Notes: generated by a model from the sequence alone, not told the origin. A stretch of 64,000 nucleotides of DNA from Bacillaceae bacterium JMAK1 (GCA_012970285.1 JIBW01000003.1:434001-498000), one strand, 5' to 3'; positions 53,167 to 62,638 are shown, counted from the first letter of the stretch. Made by a program: numbers and translations.

Positions 53167-54435
53167 TTAACAAGCGTGTCTTTGTAAAAAAGATACTATG
53201 ATGGGCCAAGATTTCTTGGCAGCATTGGCATTGGCAGATTGCGTTCCTCCATATTTCATTACCATTCCTCCACCAACGTGTTCATAAATCGTAGAAGGCA
53301 TGTTGGGTAGAGCGTAGGGAAAAGAAAGAAAATGCCCTGCACCTTCATAATAGAAATGTTCTGTTTGCGGTAAACGACTTTTTATTTCTTCGGAAAATAA
53401 GGAAGACGGCCAGATTTCGTCATCAGTACCTGAGAGGAGAAGAACTGGGGCTTTAATATTTTCTGCTTTTATTCTGACCTCTTCATTAATCGTAGTCTTG
53501 AGGCTACTATCCCAAATTCCTTTAAAGGATACTGGCTTTTTTGTTAACCATTTACTTATGAAATATAGCATAGTACTGGGGCGATAATGAAACTTAAGAT
53601 AGGGTTTAGCTTCACCGTTTATTGTCCACGAGTTGATTGGTGCGTAAATCGAATTTCTTAATCCAGATGTTATGTATGCACTTGGTGCCCCTGCAACAAC
53701 CGCATTAAACTCATCGTATTCCGATGCTAACAATAGTGCCAATTCAGCACCTCTTGAATAACCAACAAGCGTTACTTTTCCGTGATTACCGGTAATTTTC
53801 TTTAAAAGTTCTATTGAACTCTTAAAATATTCCAAAGGAATGTTTTCGAGATCTTTTGGTACCCCTGATTGATTAAAATACGAGAGATCTAGTACGTTAA
53901 ATCCTTTAGAAGCTAGGAGAGCTGCTGAATGTTCTAAACGTCCCCCATCTGACCCTGCTAACAAAATGATATTTTGATAGTTTCCTTCATGAATTGGTTG
54001 ATACAAGGTACCAACTGTACCGTCTTGATTAACATCGGTTCTGGTGACCTCGCCTTTATCAAAATATCTTTCGATTAGAACCTCATCAACAACTTCATTA
54101 TCGATCTCTAACTTGATCGTAATCATTAATTCCTTTGCAGTCGTTTTTGTAAAATAATGACCGTGCTTTTTCGTTTCATGGGACATTGACCAGAATATGC
54201 CGTTCACATCTACTTCACTATAATACCCAGAAATTGGTGCCACTTTAGAGATCAGTACCTGGCCTTCTGTATCCGCAATAAACGTAGCTTTTGACATAAA
54301 CGGTTCATTTTCATCGTCTGTTACGTATGCATATAATGAGACTTCTTCACCGGGGTTGCATCCACTTATTATGATGGTTACATCCTCGTCTATATAGGAT
54401 TGTCTTGGTGTGATCGTTACCGTAGGTTTTGTCAT
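53167..54435 (-). CDS. Acyl-CoA thioesterase/BAAT family protein
   Basis: A 422-residue alpha/beta hydrolase with the N-terminal beta-sandwich of the acyl-CoA thioester hydrolase/bile-acid-CoA:amino acid N-acyltransferase family (residues 1-120). The nucleophile elbow is GYSRGAE with Ser, which favours thioesterase over acyltransferase (usually Cys). Asp in SGTDDEIWPS and His in GAGHFLS complete the triad. Cytosolic. The M29 gene lies 54 bp upstream on the same strand, so the two may be co-transcribed. Confidence 0.87.
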   Translation of the reverse strand: MTKPTVTITPRQSYIDEDVTIIISGCNPGEEVSLYAYVTDDENEPFMSKATFIADTEGQVLISKVAPISGYYSEVDVNGIFWSMSHETKKHGHYFTKTTAKELMITIKLEIDNEVVDEVLIERYFDKGEVTRTDVNQDGTVGTLYQPIHEGNYQNIILLAGSDGGRLEHSAALLASKGFNVLDLSYFNQSGVPKDLENIPLEYFKSSIELLKKITGNHGKVTLVGYSRGAELALLLASEYDEFNAVVAGAPSAYITSGLRNSIYAPINSWTINGEAKPYLKFHYRPSTMLYFISKWLTKKPVSFKGIWDSSLKTTINEEVRIKAENIKAPVLLLSGTDDEIWPSSLFSEEIKSRLPQTEHFYYEGAGHFLSFPYALPNMPSTIYEHVGGGMVMKYGGTQSANANAAKKSWPIIVSFLQRHAC

Positions 54436-54489
54436 TCTGTAGTTCCCCTCTAATTATTAATTACTCAAAACACGTTAGTAGTAGCGATA

Positions 54490-55743
54490 CTAGAATTGAA
54501 AACCCCCATCTTTCATTATAAGGACTTTAGTTTTGTCTTCTTTAATACCTACTACTTTCATATCTTCGGTACCAAAGGTCACATTGATTAACAGGAGTGA
54601 AGTATTTAGTCCGGCTTCTTTCAATTCTTCCTTCGATAAGTCACTGCCATTTTGAAGGTTAGAAGGGGAAGCGTTGCCGATTCCAATATGACAAGCGGTA
54701 TTTTCATCAAATAAGGTGTTGTAAAAGAGAGTATTCGTTTGAGACAGAGGAGAATAGCTAGAAACCAAGGCGATCTCACCTAGATAATGTGAACCTTCTT
54801 CGGTTTCGATGAGACTTTGTAACGCTTCTTGCCCTGTGGTGGCATCATAGTCCGTAATCCGTCCCTCTTTAAAGATTAGGTAGAAATCGTCGATGACACG
54901 TCCTCCATAGATCAGCGGTTTAGTGGAGACTAGTTTGCCATTGACCTGATCTCTGTGGGGAGCGGAAAAGATCTCTTCAGTGGGAATGTTCGGAAAGAAT
55001 GGGATTCCCTTTTTATCCTTAACACCCCCGCCGATATATCGGTGATTCTTAGGCATTCCGACTAATAAATCAGTTCCCCGACGATTCGTAAAATGTAAGG
55101 CTTCGAACTGGCTGTCGTTTAAGAACTTTTTTCGGGACTCGAAAGCTTTGTCATGATTTTCCCACTCTTTTATAGGATTTTGTCCATCTGCCCGAGCTCC
55201 TTGTAAGATCGATTGCCATAATAATTGCAAAGCTTCTTCTTTACGTAAGTGGGGAAATACTTTAGTTGCCCACGAAAAGGAAGGCACAACGAGAAGGCAC
55301 CAACGTACCTCGTGGGATCTAGTCTTTGCGTAATGATCCTTCAACTTGGTGCGGGAGACTTTTTGGAAACGGCTCATCCGTTTCGGGGATACCTCTCTAA
55401 AGACCCCTGGATTTTCTGAAATAATATTGATATACGCAGCACCTTTATTGTCCCACTCCTGATAGCGGGCTATCTGCCAGTCAGGAAAGTGATCGATGGC
55501 ATCATCTGTCGCATGTAAATAAAATTCTTTAGTAGACTGTTCATCTGTCCAATCGATAACCACGTTTGAAGCACCCGCATCATAGGCAGCTGTTTGGATT
55601 AGACGTGCAAACGTAGCATGTTCGATGTCACTATGTATAATGACTAATTGATTCTTTTGCACATTCACACCCGACCGTACAGCAAGCTCTGCATACTTAT
55701 TCAACTGTTCTTCACTAACAAGCTCATACTTCCCTCTAATCAT
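54490..55743 (-). CDS. M29-family aminopeptidase homologue with altered metal motif
   Basis: A 417-residue protein like AmpS/aminopeptidase T. Conserved blocks NIPTEEIFSAPHRDQVNG, YLGEIALV and NTLFDENTACHIGIG are present, giving two Glu and one His ligand. The C-terminal HVDFMIG block, which supplies the last His and Asp metal ligands, reads LINVTFG, putting Leu385 and Asn387 at those positions. Activity is therefore doubtful or altered. Cytosolic; possibly an operon with the downstream thioesterase. Confidence 0.82.
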   Translation of the reverse strand: MIRGKYELVSEEQLNKYAELAVRSGVNVQKNQLVIIHSDIEHATFARLIQTAAYDAGASNVVIDWTDEQSTKEFYLHATDDAIDHFPDWQIARYQEWDNKGAAYINIISENPGVFREVSPKRMSRFQKVSRTKLKDHYAKTRSHEVRWCLLVVPSFSWATKVFPHLRKEEALQLLWQSILQGARADGQNPIKEWENHDKAFESRKKFLNDSQFEALHFTNRRGTDLLVGMPKNHRYIGGGVKDKKGIPFFPNIPTEEIFSAPHRDQVNGKLVSTKPLIYGGRVIDDFYLIFKEGRITDYDATTGQEALQSLIETEEGSHYLGEIALVSSYSPLSQTNTLFYNTLFDENTACHIGIGNASPSNLQNGSDLSKEELKEAGLNTSLLLINVTFGTEDMKVVGIKEDKTKVLIMKDGGFQF

Positions 55744-55920
55744 CGTATTCTCAGCTCCTAACTAAGATAGAATAATGATCATAATTTACTTAGTCCGAAA
55801 TGTTGCCCGGTAAAATGTGCCTGCAAAATTGCGAGTTTACAGCGCCTTATAATTTACTAAATAGTATGTTAACCTATAATTAATGTTGGTTAACAATAGG
55901 TCTTGGAGGTGCTATAAGTC

Positions 55921-56103
55921 TTGTCGAATATCATAAAGCTTATATTAATGTCGGCATCATCTTTATTATTTATTATTCTAGTATTTATGTATTTTATAGG
56001 TTATTGGACTGCGAATCCTTATATTGAAATTTTATTTTATTTTGTCATGGTTGCAAGTGTATACATCTCAGGAACCCAATTGAGAAATTTTTTAGCGAAG
56101 TAG
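55921..56103 (+). CDS. Small two-helix membrane protein (60 aa)
   Basis: TTG start about ten bases after GGAGGT. Two hydrophobic segments cover most of the sequence. Unknown. Confidence 0.55.
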   Translation: MSNIIKLILMSASSLLFIILVFMYFIGYWTANPYIEILFYFVMVASVYISGTQLRNFLAK

Positions 56104-56133
56104 AAAGACTATTCAATAAAAAGGTGTTCAATG

Positions 56134-56166
56134 AAAAACGGCTATTAATCTAAGAACCGTTTTTAT
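56134..56166 (+). terminator. Terminator
   Basis: AAAAACGG and its complement CCGTTTTT enclose a 15-base loop, after the 60-residue gene. Confidence 0.65.
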
Positions 56167-56306
56167 GTGTCGTACTAAACTTCAGTTTTAGGTCTTGCTG
56201 TCGGTTCAAGCACAGATTGTATCGGAGCTCACCCCTGCCATTTATTGAATATTGCATTATCTATGGTAACATAATAAATAACGACTCATTATAAAGGTAA
56301 GATACT

Positions 56307-56486
56307 ATGAACAGGGTTGGGATTGTAACTTGTATGCTTTTAGCTAGTGTGTTTTTCTTTATTGCGGGATTTCTTAGGGATACTTTTGAATACGCTACCC
56401 CCATAGGTTTCCCTGTTGCAACAGTATTTTTAATAGCTGCGGGATACTTTATCCTCAGGAAGCTTAAAGAACCGAATTCACAATGA
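56307..56486 (+). CDS. Small two-helix membrane protein (59 aa)
   Basis: AAAGGTAAG is six bases before the ATG. Two hydrophobic segments (VTCMLLASVFFFIAGFL, FPVATVFLIAAGYFIL) separated by a short loop. It is followed by a terminator. Unknown. Confidence 0.6.
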   Translation: MNRVGIVTCMLLASVFFFIAGFLRDTFEYATPIGFPVATVFLIAAGYFILRKLKEPNSQ

Positions 56487-56506
56487 AAGCATTCAAATCA
56501 TAGGAA

Positions 56507-56546
56507 AAGTAGGTGAGACTAATTTAGTTATCACCTGCTTTTTTTA
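56507..56546 (+). terminator. Terminator
   Basis: Stem AAGTAGGTGA/TCACCTGCTT with one T-G pair, then a T-run. Confidence 0.8.
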
Positions 56547-56811
56547 TATGCGGGAATTACTGTAATCTTTAGTATATCTTGGGTATTCAGTTTAGCGTAT
56601 ACATCATCGTTGGTGAAAAGAAGGTTAGTGTAGCTTTGCGTTTATGAAGTATTTTTTTATTAAAGAGCGAGATTATCTAAAAAAGCTATTAAATAATACC
56701 TCGAAGTGAAGATTTGCTCCAGTAATTAAAATAAAAATCACTTGCCAAAGTAGCGCAAAAACTCCACCTGCAAAGCAGGAAAGAATATTCCCGTTCTTTT
56801 TACTGCCATAA
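56547..56811. other. Gene-free stretch
   Basis: No supported coding frame; AT-rich. Confidence 0.4.
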
Positions 56812-57150
56812 GGACTCCACCTTCCATCTACGGATAATAAGCAGATAAAAAATCGGTTACTTCTTAATTTTTTTATCCTTTTCCCTTTTTCTATTGTTGC
56901 AGGAAGATACCTATCTGAATGGATTCGATCAGGGGAAATTGTAAGTCTAAGTGATATAGTTTCTACTGGGGTTGTATCAATAATTATGTTTGGACTTATT
57001 TACTTCCTTTTTAAGAAACATCTTATTCATAAGATAAAAGAAGAGAAGAACATAAGTAAGAAAAAAGTTCTTCTTGGATGGGGTGTATACCTTACTATCT
57101 TAATCTTGTTGGTATATGGAGTCCCTTTTATGTTTGATTTGTTAGTGTAA
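56812..57150 (+). pseudogene. Membrane-protein frame without a start codon
   Basis: An open frame of 112 codons from the stop at 56809 to TAA 57148. It encodes GLHLPSTDNKQIKNRLLLN then three hydrophobic segments and ends in VPFMFDLLV. The only in-frame ATG (in SIIMFGL) is in the middle of a membrane segment and no ribosome site precedes any start. It looks like the 3' part of a gene whose 5' end was lost or frameshifted. Confidence 0.45.
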
Positions 57151-57340
57151 AGAGGAGTTTGTCAGTTAAAAGGAGTGTCTTAAAGTTTCGTATATCTATG
57201 TGAATGGAACAGGTTGTTGAACATTTAAATGGAAGATTAATGGAAGTTTCTTGAGGGTATAGCAATAACACTGGCAATGAGTATTGGTATGAAGAAAAGT
57301 TCTGTTGGGAGTTTGCTTTTTTAGGAGGGGAGTCCTTTTA

Positions 57341-57646
57341 ATGAGCATTAAGAAATATTTTTTAAATCTTTTAAAGCATGCTGTAGGGTTACTTATAGGA
57401 ATACCAATATTATTAGTGTTAGCATGGACAGTTAATATGGATCTTGCATTTATTCAAGTTTTGACCGTTGCGATTACTGTTTTTGTATTATCAGCTGTTT
57501 TAATGCCTTTAATACAGCCTTATTATAATGAAAAAACAAAATCTAATAACCTAACGGGTAAGCAAAAGGTAGTGCGATATAGCATTTTCTTTGGCGTGAT
57601 TTTAATTATGTTTTACGGAATAAATTTACTGGCAATAACGACTTAA
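57341..57646 (+). CDS. Hypothetical membrane protein (101 aa)
   Basis: GGAGGGG ten bases before ATG 57341. Three hydrophobic segments; basic loop after the second. Unknown. Confidence 0.6.
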   Translation: MSIKKYFLNLLKHAVGLLIGIPILLVLAWTVNMDLAFIQVLTVAITVFVLSAVLMPLIQPYYNEKTKSNNLTGKQKVVRYSIFFGVILIMFYGINLLAITT

Positions 57647-57706
57647 TTCTCTGATCGTTGTTGTGGGGGTGTTGGCGTTAACGTAATTATAAATGTATTC
57701 ATTGTT

Positions 57707-57937
57707 TTGACAGTGCTGTATTGTCTATTCGGGCTATTATCAACCTTTGACATCATTCCTATTGAATTACCTCTTTTTCCTATTTTCTTAACTGTAAGTG
57801 TGTTGTTCTTCCATGAATTTATTTTTGAAAAAGAAAATTGGGCTAGTAAAACTTCTTATCTTTTATTGGCGATCTTATTCTTGATTATGTCCGGGTTATA
57901 TTTTTATAATTTTTGGTTTTTTGTTGGTCTACTATGA
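57707..57937 (+). CDS. Small membrane protein (76 aa), start uncertain
   Basis: Three hydrophobic segments (YCLFGLLSTFDIIPI, FPIFLTVSVLFFHEFIF, SYLLLAILFLIMSGLYFYNFWFF). The frame runs back to the stop of the previous gene and no start with a good ribosome site exists; TTG 57707 is a guess. Confidence 0.45.
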   Translation: MTVLYCLFGLLSTFDIIPIELPLFPIFLTVSVLFFHEFIFEKENWASKTSYLLLAILFLIMSGLYFYNFWFFVGLL

Positions 57938-58149
57938 ATTGCTAAAGCTTTTTCATAACACAGGAGTAAGGGGGGAGATTATAGATTGATTTTTTTATAT
58001 AAATAACTGTATAAGCATACGTAAGTGAATATAAAAAAGAAGAGCTAAATATATTGGCTTTCTTCTGGGCTTCAATAAAGAATGGGAAAAAGCAGTTAAC
58101 GGGAGGGGCGGGTGCCGATATGCAAATCTAAGTCTGTCTCTAGAAATGA

Positions 58150-58980
58150 TTAATCATCATCACCAGTCTCTTCTTCAATTTCATCTGAAATAATTTCAGA
58201 AATATCTCCTTCCTCAGCTTCATTAGAAATGACATCTTCAAGTCTGAAAAACCCTTCTTCAAAAGGTCCAGCGTTCTGTTCGAATTCAAGAACTTCAGTT
58301 GTTGTTTTTGTGTCCGTTTCCTGATCAGATTCGTGTAATTGTGTTTCTGTCTGTCGAACATTGAATGTGCTTTCTTCTAACCAAAAAGTAGTCATTGACC
58401 CTTCATCACTTACTGAAACTTTGTAAGATGGATCGCCATTTACTTCTTCCATGCCTTCGAAATGAATATTCGAGGGATCGATCCGTTCTATCGCATTCCT
58501 CATAAATTCAACCCAAGCACTAAGGTTGGTCGTTCCTTCCTCAAAAAGCTCTTCCGATTCATAAATGAGATGATCTTCTAAATAATTATAAACACGCTCA
58601 GCATCATTAGATGTGTACAATACACCAGCTGCGTGATCCAAGTGCTCTTCTCTAGAATAAATAACATCATCGTAGAGTACATACTCATTGATTTCTCTCA
58701 CATCATCTTTCAACTCTAACTCTTCATCAAATTCATTCGTTATTCTTAATTCTATGTAGTAAGATTCCGTACTTTCATTTGTGAAAATAGCATTTTGAAG
58801 TATCGTTTCGCCTTCATTGAGGTCATCTGGATGTTGAGCTAATGCGTCATCGTTTTCATCGATTGAATCGATCTCTTCAGTTTCTTCGGGTTCAGCTATA
58901 TGATTTGTCTCGTTACCGCAACCCATTAATACGATCGATGAAATAGCCATAAAACCTATGTAAGTGTAGCTTCTATACAT
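58150..58980 (-). CDS. Acidic lipoprotein, paralogue of the one at 61166
   Basis: A 276-residue lipoprotein (lipobox VLMGC) with a very acidic linker. The body and end (WVEFMRNAIERIDPSNIHFEGMEEVNGDPSYKVSV, FEEGFFRLEDVISNEAEEGDI) align with the protein at 61166. The form resembles LolA-like lipoproteins of bacilli, in which a beta-half-barrel follows the acidic spacer; function unknown. AGGGGGAG five bases before ATG 58980. Confidence 0.75.
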   Translation of the reverse strand: MYRSYTYIGFMAISSIVLMGCGNETNHIAEPEETEEIDSIDENDDALAQHPDDLNEGETILQNAIFTNESTESYYIELRITNEFDEELELKDDVREINEYVLYDDVIYSREEHLDHAAGVLYTSNDAERVYNYLEDHLIYESEELFEEGTTNLSAWVEFMRNAIERIDPSNIHFEGMEEVNGDPSYKVSVSDEGSMTTFWLEESTFNVRQTETQLHESDQETDTKTTTEVLEFEQNAGPFEEGFFRLEDVISNEAEEGDISEIISDEIEEETGDDD

Positions 58981-59180
58981 CAATTCTCCCCCTAATTTAT
59001 TATCTATTACTTACTATTTTCCTTAATATAGATACTTTTAAACTAATATGGAGATCAAACATGATAGAAAGAATTGCATCATATTGTAGGTAGAGTGGGA
59101 GATTGAGAGAGTGGTAGCCTCACAGTTATAGTATTGAATTTTCTGCTAATTATGTTGATAAATGACTCATCTACTATATA

Positions 59181-60038
59181 ATGAGGAAACAATCTCATTT
59201 TGTGGAGTGGTCAACGATTCGAAAGAGTAGATCTTTATTATTGTTGATTGGTTTTCTTTTATTTGGGTGCCAATCTGAGAGTAATGTTGTGCAAACCGAT
59301 GATGAGACTATTGAAGATTATCAAAAGGAAACTGAACACAGCATGACGATTGAGTCTTCTTTTGATCAGGAAGATTACCATCAAATTGGTGCGTTATTCG
59401 CGGACTTTGAATTACCAGAAGAGGGACGAATAACAGAAGATGAGGCAAGAGAGCAACTCCCTGACAATTATAATTTTAGGGGAAATAGCATTTACTATAG
59501 CAATCATCTAGTTTTTGATAAAGAAACGAAGATGGTTAATGATTTACGTTGGTTAAATTTTGATCGTCACGATACGAATGAAATTGAACCACATGGAACT
59601 CAGTCAATTGGCTTTATGATGAGTATTATTGAAGCATTGAATCAACATCATTATGATGTTAATGGAGAATTTCATGAAGGAACGCTTGAGGAACTTAATG
59701 AAAATGAAATTCAACTTATTAATGATGAGCAATTTGACCAAGTAACTCATGAAGACGTCGTAAATGGTGATTTACGCGGTTGGGGTGCTTTGTTAGTAAC
59801 TGCACAGAGAGTAGAATATCAATTTGCAAAGATTGAACCCTATATACAGGATTATAATAAGTTAGCAGCCTGGTCTAAAGAGACACGTGAATTTTTTGAA
59901 ACTGGCAAAGAGATCGGTATGCAAAGTGATCAAAGACATGAAGAAGCATACCCGTATTTTATCGAGGGAACAAGGAATATTGAGGCAATGAATGAGGAGT
60001 TACCTCAACGATCACCGCATAAAACAGACGATTTATGA
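59181..60038 (+). CDS. Hypothetical lipoprotein (285 aa)
   Basis: A hydrophobic signal (SLLLLIGFLLFGC) with the lipidated Cys at about residue 30. No ribosome site at ATG 59181; GTG 59201 is an alternative start and would give a normal-length signal. Strongly acidic mature part. Unrecognised. The next lipoprotein gene follows closely, so the two likely form an operon. Confidence 0.65.
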   Translation: MRKQSHFVEWSTIRKSRSLLLLIGFLLFGCQSESNVVQTDDETIEDYQKETEHSMTIESSFDQEDYHQIGALFADFELPEEGRITEDEAREQLPDNYNFRGNSIYYSNHLVFDKETKMVNDLRWLNFDRHDTNEIEPHGTQSIGFMMSIIEALNQHHYDVNGEFHEGTLEELNENEIQLINDEQFDQVTHEDVVNGDLRGWGALLVTAQRVEYQFAKIEPYIQDYNKLAAWSKETREFFETGKEIGMQSDQRHEEAYPYFIEGTRNIEAMNEELPQRSPHKTDDL

Positions 60039-60068
60039 TAAGTGTGGAATTATGGGAGGAGACGGGTT

Positions 60069-60512
60069 TTGAAAAGACGCCAATATCTATTGCTATTATT
60101 GCTGCTTCTTTTATCAGGTTGCAATTCAAATGAAGTGAAAGGTCTAGAGGATGTAAATTTAAGTTCTCAAGAAAAGCGCAATATTGAGTTAGCACGAACA
60201 GATATCGATGAAGAGTCCTTTTATGAGGGAATTGATAATGTTGTTGGCACGGATTACGAAGTGTTACCAACAACCAGTTATGATGCTTATATTTATAGCA
60301 GAGCAGTATTATCAGAGGATAACTTCTTACGTTTACAGGAGACACAAGGCATATTCACTGAATCATTGAGTTATGAAGACTATCTCATGTTTGCAGAAGG
60401 ATTTATAACTAAAGAAGAATATGAAGCAACTACAGGTTCAGATGAATCAACCAATGAGTATTTAGAGATCTATGTTTTAAGATTGGTGCAATACTTAAAT
60501 GTGGAGCACTAG
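60069..60512 (+). CDS. Hypothetical lipoprotein (147 aa)
   Basis: TTG 60069 is seven bases after GGAGGAG. Signal sequence of poly-Leu (YLLLLLLLLLSGC) with lipobox LSGC. The mature part is acidic with SYEDYLMFAEGFITKEEYEATTG. Unknown function; 30 bp after the previous lipoprotein gene. Confidence 0.68.
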   Translation: MKRRQYLLLLLLLLLSGCNSNEVKGLEDVNLSSQEKRNIELARTDIDEESFYEGIDNVVGTDYEVLPTTSYDAYIYSRAVLSEDNFLRLQETQGIFTESLSYEDYLMFAEGFITKEEYEATTGSDESTNEYLEIYVLRLVQYLNVEH

Positions 60513-60537
60513 AAGTAAGGGTTTAGAACCTTACTTT
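60513..60537 (+). terminator. Terminator
   Basis: AAGTAAGG/CCTTACTT stem (60513-60520 with 60529-60536), short T-tail. A second 8-bp hairpin (60563-60570 with 60579-60586) follows. Confidence 0.65.
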
Positions 60538-60624
60538 AGTTATAGAAACTTAAATCATACTTCGCCTACATTTATAATTGTAGGCGGATAACTTAACACC
60601 AAAAACCATCGTTTTGTCAGTTCG

Positions 60625-61065
60625 CTACAGCAAGAAAGGCTTGACTCCATAGGCATTTAAAACACCCCTATTATGATCTAATAAAATAGGAAAATTTAGC
60701 TCGTGTCTTTTAACGAATCGATCAACTTTGACTTCGCTTTTCCCCACATTGACGGCAAGGGTTTCAATGTCTCCATCTTGTGCGTGATATTGATTTTCCG
60801 TGTAAGGCATTTCCTCGCAAGGAGGACACCAAGTTCCCCAGAAATTTAACAAGACCCCTTTGCCTTTAAAGGACTCAAGTTCAATCACTTGATCATCAAG
60901 GATGTTATATAAGGAAAGGTTTGGTGCGGCATCACCGACTTGTACGGACCCAATTTCTGTTTGTGATTGGCTATAAAATGTGTAGCTAATCAGTAAAAGT
61001 ATGACTAACAAAAAGGTTCCGCGCAGTATCGTTCTTTTTCGTTTCTTTGTATGTTTTTGGTTCAT
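60625..61065 (-). pseudogene. resA: ResA-like thiol-disulfide oxidoreductase, C-terminally truncated
   Basis: A 146-residue membrane-anchored thioredoxin-like protein that in B. subtilis reduces apocytochrome c cysteines outside the membrane. N-terminal anchor (residues 15-33), GDAAPNLSL and WGTWCPPCEEMPY active site are present, and LDHNRGVLNAYGVKP aligns with ResA. But the frame stops right there, before the cis-Pro motif (PTTFLI in ResA) and the last strand and helix, about 35 residues short. No continuation is seen in other frames. Probably inactive. GAGGAG before ATG 61065. Confidence 0.8.
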
Positions 61066-61165
61066 ATTAAGCTCCTCGGTACTATTCCATCAGCAGTTTT
61101 AACCAATCACTAAAAGGGAAGCAATGAATAAGTCAATCGTCTATATAATATGGAGGGGTATACCT

Positions 61166-61954
61166 TTGAAGAAACGATATCCATTAGCTTGTAGCCTGCT
61201 TATTTTATCTGCGCTTTCTGCTTGTAGTGAGACTGAGACTGAGAATGAAGACACTTCCTTAACGGGTGTGGATAACGAGGTCTCAGAAGATGATTCTGAT
61301 CATGAAGAATTAGAAGATATTGAAACGGAAGAGCTAAATCAAGCTGAAGAGATTGCAACTGAATTCATCAGAAACGTTGCTGAAATTGAGCGTTATCGAA
61401 TTGAGTTTGAAATCGCTGGTGAGGAGAATGATCCACTTGATACAATTGAATATGCAGATTTATTTGCGGATCCAATCCACTCAAGGTTTGAAAGTAATGA
61501 GGAGGAAACGACAGGCACGATGTATCAAGCATCTGACGGCCAACATGTCATCAATTATCAAGATTATTATAACGTCTACAATGAAGAAGAATTACCGATT
61601 GAAGAAGATGCTGCTGCAGACTTGTTGAATTGGGCGAGTACTCTTGAAAGTAATATTGCTGAAGAGGACACTTCGCTCACGTATGAGGGTGAAGAAGAAG
61701 TGAATGATGTGCTGACTTACAAAGTAATTGTCAGCTTTGATGAAGGCGAAAGCGAGTATTGGTTCGATCAAGAAACTAATATGATTGTGAAAAGGAAAAC
61801 TTCTGCACAGTTTGAGCAGACGATAACGGTTTGGGATTTTGAAGAAGTTGATGAATTTGACGAGGGTTTCTTTCAACTTGAAGATGTAATCCCTGATGAT
61901 GCAGAAGAAGGAGATATCGTTGAGGAGATGGCAGAAGAGCAAGATAATAATTAA
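61166..61954 (+). CDS. Acidic lipoprotein, paralogue of the one at 58150
   Basis: A 262-residue lipoprotein. TTG 61166 is seven bases after GGAGGGG; lipobox LSAC. An acidic linker (residues 20-60) leads to a LolA-like body: FIRNVAEIERYRIEFEIAG, YEGEEEVNDVLTYKVIVSFDEGESEYWFD and the FDEGFFQLEDVIPDDAEEGDI end shared with 58150. Function unknown; the pair argues for a local duplication. Confidence 0.75.
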   Translation: MKKRYPLACSLLILSALSACSETETENEDTSLTGVDNEVSEDDSDHEELEDIETEELNQAEEIATEFIRNVAEIERYRIEFEIAGEENDPLDTIEYADLFADPIHSRFESNEEETTGTMYQASDGQHVINYQDYYNVYNEEELPIEEDAAADLLNWASTLESNIAEEDTSLTYEGEEEVNDVLTYKVIVSFDEGESEYWFDQETNMIVKRKTSAQFEQTITVWDFEEVDEFDEGFFQLEDVIPDDAEEGDIVEEMAEEQDNN

Positions 61955-62025
61955 AGCCAAACTATTAAGACTGTGTTTCGCAGTTCACGCCTACCTCGCG
62001 CTCTGCCGACGATCATGCTGTCCTT

Positions 62026-62232
62026 CTAAGCCTCGTTGTCTTGTTTGCGTCTACGAAAGACTTCCATTAGCCATATGATTAAGAAAATTGCGCTAACAAA
62101 TAAAGCGAAGGTTATGTTTTGAATCCAAGTAATATCACGATCTCTGAATACATCCAAAAGACTAAAGTAACTAATTAATGATGTTAGAAGTAAGATGACT
62201 GTTAGAAATCTTCTAATGATGACTTTCTTAAT
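62026..62232 (-). CDS. Small membrane protein with probable ATT start codon
   Basis: On the minus strand AGGAGGAGG is followed after seven bases by ATT AAG AAA, opening a 68-codon frame (KKVIIRRFLTVILLLTSLISYF ... RRRKQDNEA) with two hydrophobic segments and basic ends. No ATG, GTG or TTG lies in frame between the strong ribosome site and the first membrane segment, so ATT is the likely initiator. A sequence error is the alternative. Confidence 0.55.
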   Translation of the reverse strand: MKKVIIRRFLTVILLLTSLISYFSLLDVFRDRDITWIQNITFALFVSAIFLIIWLMEVFRRRKQDNEA

Positions 62233-62356
62233 ACAATTACCTCCTCCTGTTTTGAATGATCTTGTTCAATGATAAAGGTAATCAATCGATTTGAAAAGAT
62301 ATTCCAGGAGAGTATGTCCCTTTATAACTAGGAAATTAAAAGAACTTATTCTCGTA

Positions 62357-62638
62357 TTAATCTTGGTTTTCAGTTGAGTTGTTGTTGCTGTCTTTCAAAT
62401 AACCATACAAAGTAAATGCATATAGAAATACACAGATGGCAGTTATGGTAATCGCAAAAATTGAACTTATATCTGACACTAAAATGAAAAGCCAAGATAA
62501 AGGTATGAATGGCACAAGCAATAGATGAGCGCTTACAAATTTCACTGTTTTTTTAGGAAGTGAATGCTTAATGATGTTAGTGACGATTACATTACCTAGA
62601 TTTAAACTTAAAATTGTTAATATTATTAATATATTCAT
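62357..62638 (-). CDS. Hypothetical membrane protein (93 aa)
   Basis: Three hydrophobic segments; GGAGGT seven bases before ATG 62638 (four before ATG 62641). Polar tail KDSNNNSTENQD. Unknown. Confidence 0.6.
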   Translation of the reverse strand: MNILIILTILSLNLGNVIVTNIIKHSLPKKTVKFVSAHLLLVPFIPLSWLFILVSDISSIFAITITAICVFLYAFTLYGYLKDSNNNSTENQD

